Source: Acidimicrobiaceae bacterium
Lineage (GTDB): Bacteria; Actinomycetota; Acidimicrobiia; Acidimicrobiales; Bog-793
Assembly: GCA_025463965.1 (NCBI GenBank)
Contig: JAODBN010000282.1
Coordinates: forward strand, 1 to 9,503
Length of the DNA stretch: 9,503 nucleotides
Reading direction: 5' to 3'
Within the stretch, counting starts at the first letter, position 1. Every line of letters starts with the position of its first letter. Of this stretch, positions 1 to 5,226 are shown in pieces. The position numbers and the translations under genes are program-made. The notes beneath the pieces were generated by a model that was not told the origin of the DNA, searched no databases, and saw only the letters and a list, made by a program, of their open reading frames with translations.

Positions 1-1139
1 CAACGACGCACAAGGCGACCGCGGTTCACAAGGCGACCGCGGTGCACAAGGCGACCGCGGTGCACAAGGCGACCGCGGTGCACAAGGCGACCACGCACAA
101 GGCGACGACGCACAAGGCGACGACGCACAAGGCCAAGGTCGTGCATCACGCGATCCACCGCGCCCACGTGGTCAACGGGTACATGTGTTTTCATCACACG
201 CCTGCACAGGGCAAGCCGTATTACAACTGCTGGAGCGAGAAGCCAGGCGTACGGCTCCAACTCCCAGCAAAGGTGGTGGGCGACACGTGCTTCCGACACG
301 TGCGCCACGGCAGCGTGCTGTACGTCTGCTGGCCGAAGGAGCACCTCCACCGGGGTTCAAAGTCGGCAACGAAGAGCAAGGCGCCGGTGACTTCCACGCC
401 GGCCGCCGCTCCGGCTCCGGCTCCGGCTCCGGCACCAACGACAACGACGACGCCGGCTCCCGCCGCCGCCGCAGCGCCTGCGGCCGCGGTGAGCTCTGGC
501 CCCGTGGTTCCGAACGGCATCCCCGGCTCGTGGCACCTCATCTTCGACGACGAGTTCAACGGCTCCTCGCTCGACACCTCGAAGTGGTCGCCCTACTGGT
601 TCGCTGACGGGGACCAGTCGAACAACACCACGATGGTGAGCTCTAACGTCTCGGTCTCCGGCGGCACGCTGAACCTGGGGCTCACGTCCAGCTCCGGCGG
701 GCTCGTGAGCACAAACGGCAAGTTCTCCTACACCTACGGGGTTGCCGAGGCGCGCATATGGCTCCCAGCGTCGGGGTCGCAGATCGCCAACTGGCCTGCC
801 TTTTGGACCGATGGGCAGAGCTGGCCGACCGACGGAGAGGACGACATCCTTGAGGGCCTCACCGGTCGGGCATGCTGGCACTTCATCACGAGCGCCGGGA
901 ACCCCGGCGGATGCCCGAGTTCCCAGAACTACGCCGCTGGCTGGCACACCTTTGCTGCCGACTGGGAGCCGGGAAGCGTCACCTACTACTACGACGGTGT
1001 CAACGTGGGCACGCTGTCCACGGTGACCTCGCAGCCCATGTACGTCATCCTCGAGAACTCCGATGGTTCCTACGGCCTGTTGCCGGCGGTCACGCCAACG
1101 ACGATGAAGGTCGACTACGTCCGGGTGTGGCAGCACTGA
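1..1139 (+). CDS. Secreted family 16 glycoside hydrolase (beta-glucanase/laminarinase-like), 5' end outside window
   Basis: The frame is open from the first full codon at position 3, so the real start and any signal peptide lie upstream; the GTG at 42 is only a repeat codon. Counting residues from that GTG, the protein has His/Lys/Ala/Thr tandem repeats, a duplicated Cys/Trp motif (Cys 49, 63, 83, 96), a Pro/Ala/Thr linker (about 113-152), then a GH16 domain from about residue 160 to the end at 365. The domain starts with the typical FDDEFNG, has WPAFW, and carries the catalytic ExDxxE as EDDILE, with Glu266 as expected nucleophile, Asp268 as helper and Glu271 as acid/base. The usual hydrophobic residue after the first Glu is Asp here. 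GH16 enzymes cleave beta-1,3 or mixed beta-1,3/1,4 glucans and some galactans; the exact substrate cannot be read from the sequence. The linker and cationic repeats suggest an exported, surface-retained enzyme. The family call is firm. Confidence 0.9.
   Translation, partial: TTHKATAVHKATAVHKATAVHKATAVHKATTHKATTHKATTHKAKVVHHAIHRAHVVNGYMCFHHTPAQGKPYYNCWSEKPGVRLQLPAKVVGDTCFRHVRHGSVLYVCWPKEHLHRGSKSATKSKAPVTSTPAAAPAPAPAPAPTTTTTPAPAAAAAPAAAVSSGPVVPNGIPGSWHLIFDDEFNGSSLDTSKWSPYWFADGDQSNNTTMVSSNVSVSGGTLNLGLTSSSGGLVSTNGKFSYTYGVAEARIWLPASGSQIANWPAFWTDGQSWPTDGEDDILEGLTGRACWHFITSAGNPGGCPSSQNYAAGWHTFAADWEPGSVTYYYDGVNVGTLSTVTSQPMYVILENSDGSYGLLPAVTPTTMKVDYVRVWQH
9..125 (+). repeat. In-frame tandem repeats (18-bp and 15-bp units) coding HKATAV / HKATT
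   Basis: Four 18-bp units (9-26, 27-44, 45-62, 63-80) differ by one base, at the end of the first. Three 15-bp units follow (81-95, 96-110, 111-125). All start with CACAAGGCGAC and read in the frame of the GH16 gene as HKATAV and then HKATT. The array continues leftwards out of the window, since positions 3-8 are ACGACG, the end of a 15-bp-type unit. A degenerate continuation (HKAKVV, HHAIHRAH) follows to about 170. The near identity at DNA level, third codon positions included, points to recent expansion by slippage or unequal recombination. Confidence 0.9.
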
Positions 1140-1162
1140 GCGGCAAGACCACCTAGCGCCCG

Positions 1163-1235
1163 GGCTCTCGCCGAGCCGAAGAGGGGCCTCGTCTTCGAGC
1201 GGTGTGTTCGTAACCAGCTCGGAGCGGGGCCCCTC
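1163..1235. terminator. Possible bidirectional terminator between convergent genes
   Basis: Two nested or adjacent structures lie between the ends of the GH16 gene and the minus-strand gene. A small hairpin has arms GGCTC (1163-1167) and GAGCC (1173-1177) with a five-base loop. A larger one has perfect 8-bp arms GAGGGGCC (1181-1188) and GGCCCCTC (1228-1235), with a long interval that can itself fold through CTCG (1188-1191) and CGAG (1196-1199). There is no strong T tract, so an intrinsic terminator is not proven; the position between convergent genes is the main support. Confidence 0.4.
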
Positions 1236-1287
1236 GCGCGCGTCTTCTTAACTTTGCCTCGGTCTCAGGGCGGAGATGAAAAGCGGC

Positions 1288-1749
1288 TCAGCCCACGCCG
1301 AGTTCGGCGCTCACAATGTTGGACTGGGCGCTCATCGCGCTGACATCGTTCAGGAGGCGGGGCTCCCAGTTCGAGAGGAACGAATGGGACGTCGCCTTTC
1401 GCTGCGCGTCGGACGCAACTGTGGCGGCGAAGTTCGCGAGGTACTGCACTGCCGCCTGCGTGCCGGCGGGCCAACGCTGACTCAACAATCGCCTCTGGTA
1501 CGCGTGCACGGTGGCTGCGTAGGCCGAGAGCACATGCGACTCGGTCGCCAGCGCTGACAGGCGCAGCTTTCCAACGAGCGCCTCGTGCTCTGCGGCGGTG
1601 AGGTGACCCGCTAGGACAGCCGTCGCCCGGTTCACGGGAGCGGAGTCCGCAAGGTATTGATGGGCTGCAGCCGGCCCGCTCGTCGCCCCGGCGACCGGCG
1701 AGGCAACGACGAATCCAAGCAACGCGAGCCCGACGATGGGTCGAATCAC
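1288..1749 (-). CDS. Secreted alpha-helical protein of unknown function
   Basis: I do not recognise this family with certainty. The frame stays open upstream to 1821, but I place the start at the GTG at 1749-1747. It is preceded by a strong Shine-Dalgarno sequence (AGGAGG, complement of 1760-1765) ten bases away, and it puts a signal peptide at the very N terminus (VIRPIVGLALLGFVVASPVAGA, broken here as VIRPIVGLALL then GFVVASPVAGA). The 153-residue product then has a short AxxYLADSAPVNRA segment followed by regular amphipathic helices rich in Ala, Leu and Gln. It has no cysteine, no obvious catalytic motif and no second membrane segment. The YLAxxAPxN-type opening recalls small exported actinobacterial proteins without known function. 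The gene is alone, convergent with the GH16 gene and divergent from the long intergenic region. A role at the cell surface is inferred from export only. Confidence 0.75.
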   Translation of the reverse strand: MIRPIVGLALLGFVVASPVAGATSGPAAAHQYLADSAPVNRATAVLAGHLTAAEHEALVGKLRLSALATESHVLSAYAATVHAYQRRLLSQRWPAGTQAAVQYLANFAATVASDAQRKATSHSFLSNWEPRLLNDVSAMSAQSNIVSAELGVG

Positions 1750-1918
1750 GGGCGAGCTACCTCCTGAAGTACAGCGTCGGTCTGGTGTCTCGGTTTTCAT
1801 ACCCGGATTCTCGAGCGCCAAAAATCCCGGGGCGTCCCTGATTCGGCTCCGGCTTCTCCCGCTTGGGCGAGCTCACCCGCTGCCACGGGCTGGCCAGACA
1901 TGTGCGGCGAGAAAGCGA

Positions 1919-1944
1919 GCCACGTAAACAGAACGGCACGTGGC
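1919..1944. repeat. Inverted repeat, 7-bp arms with 12-base spacer
   Basis: Arms GCCACGT (1919-1925) and ACGTGGC (1938-1944) are perfectly complementary. The two-turn-like spacing between arm centres (19 bases) would suit a dimeric regulator as well as an RNA hairpin. It lies about 170 bases upstream of the minus-strand secreted-protein gene and 690 bases before the ice-binding gene, so its target is unclear. Confidence 0.4.
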
Positions 1945-1981
1945 CTTTGGAAGTCACGAAAGCACATCGACGATCCTTCTC

Positions 1982-1998
1982 TCGGCGAGCTACGCCGA
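1982..1998. repeat. Short perfect hairpin (6-bp stem, 5-base loop)
   Basis: TCGGCG (1982-1987) pairs with CGCCGA (1993-1998) around the loop AGCTA, followed by TTTG. It is one of a series of hairpins in this intergenic region. A stem this short and GC-rich can occur by chance in high-GC DNA. Confidence 0.3.
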
Positions 1999-2224
1999 TT
2001 TGAAGCAAGCGGTCGTCCCTCCGGCCCTGCTCTGCTGAAGGTGGATCGTTCAATGACCGGAAGTTTTGACTCGTGCTCGAACGGGACGTCCGCTGTACCA
2101 CGGAGAGTGCCGGTTGCAGCACTCACCGTGACGCGTTGGGCGTGAGCCATTGGCCGCCCGAAGGCCTCGCGATCGCTCACCCGGGAGCACCGCGCTGCGT
2201 CGGACGCCTCGGTGCCCTAACGGC

Positions 2225-2244
2225 TGCCGATGCAATGATCGGCA
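2225..2244. repeat. Perfect inverted repeat (7-bp arms, 6-base centre)
   Basis: TGCCGAT (2225-2231) and ATCGGCA (2238-2244) flank GCAATG. As DNA it looks like an operator-sized palindrome of 20 bp; as RNA it is a stable 7-bp hairpin. It is immediately upstream of two further hairpins that share bases with each other. Confidence 0.45.
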
Positions 2245-2253
2245 ACATTTCCT

Positions 2254-2269
2254 GCGTGTCAAGACACGC
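2254..2269 (+). promoter_or_regulatory. Hairpin competing with the next terminator-like stem
   Basis: GCGTGT (2254-2259) pairs with ACACGC (2264-2269) around the tetraloop CAAG; as DNA the palindrome is 7 bp per arm around AA. Bases 2266-2269 are also the first bases of the terminator-like stem that follows, so the two folds exclude each other on the plus-strand RNA, as expected of an attenuator. The function is inferred. Confidence 0.35.
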
Positions 2270-2301
2270 CTCGCGACTCGACGACTCGCACGAGGCGTTT
2301 T
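2266..2301 (+). terminator. Terminator-like hairpin with T run, possible attenuator or small-RNA end
   Basis: ACGCCTCG (2266-2273) pairs perfectly with CGAGGCGT (2291-2298), with a 17-base loop, and is followed directly by a run of four T (2298-2301; the first is paired). This is the best intrinsic-terminator shape in the window on the plus strand, and no gene ends just before it. It lies about 330 bases before the ice-binding gene start. The short T run limits confidence. Confidence 0.4.
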
Positions 2302-2342
2302 CCGGCTACGACGGCAACCAGGGCGGACTCAGACGGCCCAAC

Positions 2343-2359
2343 GACTCGTCAGTCGAGTC
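2343..2359. repeat. Short perfect hairpin (6-bp stem, 5-base loop)
   Basis: GACTCG (2343-2348) pairs with CGAGTC (2354-2359) around TCAGT. The same CGACTCG word also occurs twice in the loop of the preceding terminator-like hairpin (from about 2274), so this element could pair with that loop in an RNA. Confidence 0.3.
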
Positions 2360-2420
2360 CCGGCGCGACGGCGAGGTTTATGGAGCCAGCCACGAATCGG
2401 TTGAGTGGAAACGCCAAAAG

Positions 2421-2490
2421 TCAGAATCTTGCGCAATTTCTGCTAATAGTGAGTTTTTATCCACGGCACCACACCGCGTCGCGCTATCAT
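2421..2490 (+). promoter_or_regulatory. AT-rich island, probable promoter zone of the ice-binding/L,D-transpeptidase operon
   Basis: By hand count positions 2421-2460 have 13 G or C of 40, far below the surroundings. A -10-like TATCAT (TANNNT form) lies at 2485-2490, and TAATAG at 2444-2449 is another candidate. Neither has a good -35 at the right distance. The transcript start would then be some 130-180 bases before the ATG at 2630, leaving a leader. Confidence 0.35.
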
Positions 2491-2629
2491 CACTTTCGGT
2501 GGCGCTTCCGCGCTGCTCTCGAGGACCCGACAGCGGTTCTCCCAATATCGATCCGTCTTCTGGAGCGCGGGCCGGAGCTACAGACGGCCGGCTTACGTCG
2601 GCGTTGCCGTGCCTAGAGAGAGTCGGATC

Positions 2630-3718
2630 ATGAAGCTATCCCCACGCGCTGCGGCGCATCCTTACCGCTCTACCGCGACCGCTGCCGGTCTCCTCTCCGT
2701 TGGATTGGCCATCGCCCTTCCCCTCGGTCTTTCTGGCACGGCGCTTGCGGCGACCGCGACCCCCGTGCTCCTCGGCACGGCCGGAACGTATTCCCTTCTC
2801 GCGGGATCGGGCATGACCAACAGCGGCATCTCCACGGTCGTCGGTGACGTCGGATCATCGCCCACGCCCGCGCAGACCGGATTTACTCCGTGCCCAGGAG
2901 CTGCCAACTGCGTGCTGTTGACCGGTCAGAACCACACGGTTGCCGATTCCGCGACCCAGCTGGCCAAGACGGATCTGACCACCGCCTACAATGCCGCCAC
3001 GGCGCAGACGCCGGTCCAAGTCGCCACCGAACTCGCGGGTCAATCCCTTACCGCCGGCGTCTACACAGCGGGTTCGGGGACCTTCCAGATCAATGGCACG
3101 CTCGTCCTGAACGGCCAGAACGATCCGAATGCGGTCTTCATCTTCCAGACCTCGAGCACCCTCATCACCGGCAGCGCGAGCAACGTCAGTCTCGTCAACG
3201 GGGCGCAGGCCTGCAATATCTTTTGGCAGGTGGGTAGCGCTGCGACCCTGGGATCCGCCTCGACGCTCCAGGGAACGGTGATGGCGCACGACGACATCTC
3301 CCTTGCCAACGCGGTAACCGTGGACGGCAGACTCCTTGCTGGCGAGCAAGCCTCAGGCGCCGGAGCGGTGACGTTGATCGGTGACACCATCGTGCGGCCG
3401 GCGACCTGCCTCACGGCGAGCTCGACAGTCACTACTACGAGCGCTGCAACGACGACAACGGTCGCGGCTGTAGCCGCTGCCACCACTACGACCACCTCCC
3501 CAACGGCCGCGGCAGCCTCTCGGGCCACAAGCGCCCGAGCAGCGAAGGCCCGAGCAGCGAAGGCCCGAGCAGCGCGAATTCGCGCCACCCGTGCGAGCGA
3601 GGCCGCTGCCAGAAAGTTGAGAGCTGCGCAGGTCGCGGCCGCGACGAAAGCAGCGGCCGCCGCGCCGAAGAAGGGCTTCGCTCAGCCCGTTCTCCATTCG
3701 GCTGCGTTCACCGGCTAG
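2630..3718 (+). CDS. Secreted ice-binding family protein (DUF3494 type) with cationic Ala-rich tail
   Basis: I start at ATG 2630, seven bases after a purine run (AGAGAGAG, 2615-2622). An in-frame GTG at 2609 has no ribosome site and would put seven extra residues ahead of the signal peptide. The 362-residue product has a signal peptide (about 1-40, ending TALAA), then a DUF3494/ice-binding domain (about 45-260). It opens with LGTAGTYSLLAGSGMTNSG and contains the family hallmarks GDVGSSP, NAVFIFQ, CNIFWQVGSAATLG, TVMAHDDISL and VDGRLLA. Members fold as a right-handed beta-helix with an alongside helix, and many bind ice crystals; others of the family are only predicted to. Four cysteines (88, 94, 195, 260) could form disulfides. 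After Cys260 come Thr/Ala runs, an ARAAK repeat, more Lys/Arg-rich sequence and the end SAAFTG. There is no LPxTG or membrane anchor. The gene is translationally coupled to an L,D-transpeptidase. Ice binding itself is inferred from family. Confidence 0.9.
   Translation: MKLSPRAAAHPYRSTATAAGLLSVGLAIALPLGLSGTALAATATPVLLGTAGTYSLLAGSGMTNSGISTVVGDVGSSPTPAQTGFTPCPGAANCVLLTGQNHTVADSATQLAKTDLTTAYNAATAQTPVQVATELAGQSLTAGVYTAGSGTFQINGTLVLNGQNDPNAVFIFQTSSTLITGSASNVSLVNGAQACNIFWQVGSAATLGSASTLQGTVMAHDDISLANAVTVDGRLLAGEQASGAGAVTLIGDTIVRPATCLTASSTVTTTSAATTTTVAAVAAATTTTTSPTAAAASRATSARAAKARAAKARAARIRATRASEAAARKLRAAQVAAATKAAAAAPKKGFAQPVLHSAAFTG
3533..3577 (+). repeat. 15-bp tandem repeat coding ARAAK
   Basis: GCCCGAGCAGCGAAG occurs at 3533-3547 and again at 3548-3562, and a third copy at 3563-3577 diverges only in its last bases. 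It reads ARAAK, ARAAK, ARAAR in the tail of the ice-binding protein (from residue 302). Perfect identity of the first two copies suggests recent duplication. Confidence 0.85.
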
Positions 3719-4470
3719 TGCGCACAGGTTGGCTTCGTGGCCGAACACCGCTCGCCGGGACGGGGCTCGTGTCGGCCCTCACGCTGGTCCTCGCCAGCAC
3801 CCCGCTCTGGAGCGCGGGTGCCGGGGCGAGCGTGAGCGCAGGAACGCCGGTCGCCAGGTCCCAACGGCTTGTCATCCTGCGCGCAGGGCACGAGGCGATG
3901 TCACAGCCGAGCAATCGCTCGACTGACATTCAGGCTTTGAGCACCGATCGACCGATCACTGGTGAGGCAACGACACTCCCGGTGATCGGCGATAAGACAA
4001 CCGGCGGGGCGACCTGGCTGCACGTGCAGCTACCGGGCCGGCCGAACGGCCGCACTGGGTGGATTCGCCGGGCAGATACCACTACCACCACCACCGGCTG
4101 GCACGTCGTCGTCCACACCGCGCCTCGCAGGGTGATCGTCTACCTGGACGGGATCGAGGTGCGCACCTTCGAGGCGATCGTTGGCAAGTCCTCGACCCCC
4201 TCCCCGGCCGGCACCTTCTTTGTCGAAGAGGACGTCCGCCTGCGCAAGAGTGACGTCGGGGCACCGTTCGCCCTCGCGCTGAGCGCCCGTTCGAATGTCC
4301 TCCAGGAGTTCGACGGCGGACCTGGCCAGATCGCCATCCACGGTCTCGGCAATGTCGGCGGCACGCTCGGCACGGCGGTGTCCCACGGTTGCGTGCGCCT
4401 CGACGCCAGCGCCATGTCCTGGTTGGTCGCCCGCATCGGGCCGGGCGTCCCGGTCACCGTTACGAGCTGA
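3718..4470 (+). CDS. L,D-transpeptidase (YkuD domain) with SH3-like domain
   Basis: The enzyme makes 3-3 cross-links in peptidoglycan, or attaches proteins to the wall, by acting on tetrapeptide stems. The 250-residue product has an N-terminal signal or membrane segment (about 12-37) and an SH3-like region (about 79-120, with TTLPVIG, WLHVQLPGRPNG and TGWI). A Thr run (121-126) follows, then a YkuD catalytic domain (about 128-250). The active-site motif is present as IHG (His208) and SHGCVRL, with catalytic Cys225 and conserved His223, Gly224 and Arg227. The start GTG at 3718 uses the last base of the preceding TAG stop (TAGTG). No Shine-Dalgarno sequence precedes it, so translation probably depends on ribosomes finishing the ice-binding gene. 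It is therefore the second gene of that operon. The gene ends convergent with the hemerythrin-like gene. Confidence 0.92.
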   Translation: MRTGWLRGRTPLAGTGLVSALTLVLASTPLWSAGAGASVSAGTPVARSQRLVILRAGHEAMSQPSNRSTDIQALSTDRPITGEATTLPVIGDKTTGGATWLHVQLPGRPNGRTGWIRRADTTTTTTGWHVVVHTAPRRVIVYLDGIEVRTFEAIVGKSSTPSPAGTFFVEEDVRLRKSDVGAPFALALSARSNVLQEFDGGPGQIAIHGLGNVGGTLGTAVSHGCVRLDASAMSWLVARIGPGVPVTVTS

Positions 4471-4517
4471 TCGAAGGCTTGCCTGCCCGTCGTGCTACCG
4501 GGACACACACCGGGACC

Positions 4518-4542
4518 AAGAGGTGCTCAACGCAGCCCTCTT
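4518..4542. terminator. Possible bidirectional terminator hairpin
   Basis: AAGAGGTGC (4518-4526) can pair with GCA (4532-4534) and CCTCTT (4537-4542) around the loop TCAAC, with a two-base bulge. It lies between the convergent L,D-transpeptidase and hemerythrin-like genes and touches the stop codon of the latter. Neither side has a long T run. Confidence 0.35.
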
Positions 4543-5093
4543 CAGGCTTGGACGGAGTCGCCAAGCTCCTCGACAGGGTTGGGAAGTGCGTACAAGCGCG
4601 GCGGCGTGGTTCCGTCCGAATGTCGGTGGGTCGGCTGGTCGGCCATGGCCTTCTCATACTGCTCCCCCAGCTCCGCCAGCCGCTCGACGGGCTCGTGGGC
4701 GGTGAGCCGGGGGAAGACCTCGCGCTCCTCATGACGCGCGTGCGCCAGCACCGAGATGCGCAATTCGGTCAGCTCCCCCCGGTACCCGGCCCGGCTCCAG
4801 TGGCGCGACTCCAGCTCGGCAAGCGTTTCATCGACCTCGGCCTGCTCAGTGAGGCACTCCTGCGCGATTCGGTCCCCGTCGGGCACCGCGTCGCGCAGCG
4901 CTCGATAGACGACGGTCTCCTCGGCCTTCTCGTGCCGGAGCAGCTGTTCACGCAGCTCGCAGACGTAGTTCCCGAGCTCGTTGTCGGCGAGCTCGTCCAG
5001 TCGTCCGAGCGTTCCCTCGATCTCGCGGTGATCAGCCAGCAGCTGCGCCACGAGGCTGTCCGCCCACGGCTCGTCTTGTGTCTCGTCGCTCAT
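4542..5093 (-). CDS. Hemerythrin/HHE cation-binding domain protein
   Basis: The start is taken at ATG 5093-5091 (product MSDETQDEPW..., 183 residues). A GGGGAAAGG sequence ends six bases upstream; the frame continues nine more codons to another ATG that lacks a site. The protein is soluble and helical, without signal peptide. It shows HHE ligands in order: His22 (LADHREIEG), His54 and Glu58 (HEKAEETVVY), and His121 and Glu125 (HARHEEREVFP), the usual di-iron pattern. The position where a His usually stands before the third helix (EHxEV in relatives) reads EQAEV, with Gln84. The C-terminal 40 residues are Pro-rich and not part of the domain. Actinobacterial HHE proteins bind oxygen, nitric oxide or iron, or respond to oxidative stress; which applies here cannot be told. 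It is divergent from the penicillin-binding protein gene, sharing a 133-base promoter interval. Confidence 0.87.
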   Translation of the reverse strand: MSDETQDEPWADSLVAQLLADHREIEGTLGRLDELADNELGNYVCELREQLLRHEKAEETVVYRALRDAVPDGDRIAQECLTEQAEVDETLAELESRHWSRAGYRGELTELRISVLAHARHEEREVFPRLTAHEPVERLAELGEQYEKAMADQPTHRHSDGTTPPRLYALPNPVEELGDSVQA

Positions 5094-5213
5094 CGCGCGC
5101 CTTTCCCCGCCAAGCGGCACTTCAGGTCAATCCCGCGCTACCCAACGCACGGAGCGACAAACGGCGGGCCCGTTCGGACACGTCTCGCGACCAACCGCAC
5201 TTCCCCGACGCCA

Positions 5214-5226
5214 TAGCCTCACCACC
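5214..5226 (+). promoter_or_regulatory. -10 element of a probable leaderless transcript
   Basis: TAGCCT (5214-5219) fits the actinobacterial TANNNT -10 form and ends seven bases before the GTG start at 5227. Transcription would thus begin at or next to the start codon. No Shine-Dalgarno sequence precedes that GTG. No clear -35 was found. Confidence 0.4.

Larger units (their letters stand above)
1750..2629. other. 880-base intergenic region with no convincing gene, rich in inverted repeats
   Basis: The longest open frames here (for example 2073-2633 plus, 1757-2122 and 1797-2180 minus) have Ser/Arg/Gly-rich, low-order translations, no good ribosome site, and overlap each other or the next gene, so I treat them as chance frames. 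The left end holds the 5' region of the minus-strand secreted protein. The middle (1919-2359) contains at least six perfect inverted repeats, given separately. The right end (about 2421-2460) is an AT-rich island before the ice-binding gene. The region may carry a long 5' leader, a small RNA, or a decayed gene. Confidence 0.6.

Noticed and set aside
200..216. GCACAGGGCAAGCC resembles the core of the GEMM (cyclic di-GMP) riboswitch.
   Set aside because: It lies inside the GH16 coding frame, reads as part of the Cys/Trp region, and the second half of the aptamer (tetraloop receptor and GC-rich P2) does not follow.
357..1136. Long minus-strand open frame under the GH16 gene.
   Set aside because: The plus strand carries a clear GH16 domain; the minus frame is a high-GC shadow with an Arg/Gly-rich translation.
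2457..2465. TTATCCACG matches the DnaA box in eight of nine positions.
   Set aside because: It is a single copy in an AT-rich promoter-like stretch with no cluster of boxes and no replication genes nearby.
2073..2633. 186-codon plus-strand open frame in the intergenic region.
   Set aside because: The translation is low in order and rich in Ser/Arg/Gly, it overlaps the next gene's start, contains the hairpins, and has no good ribosome site. A decayed gene is possible but not shown.
4497..4516. Direct repeat ACCGGGAC twice after the L,D-transpeptidase gene.
   Set aside because: Two copies of eight bases in high-GC DNA with no further copies; no structural or regulatory meaning is evident.
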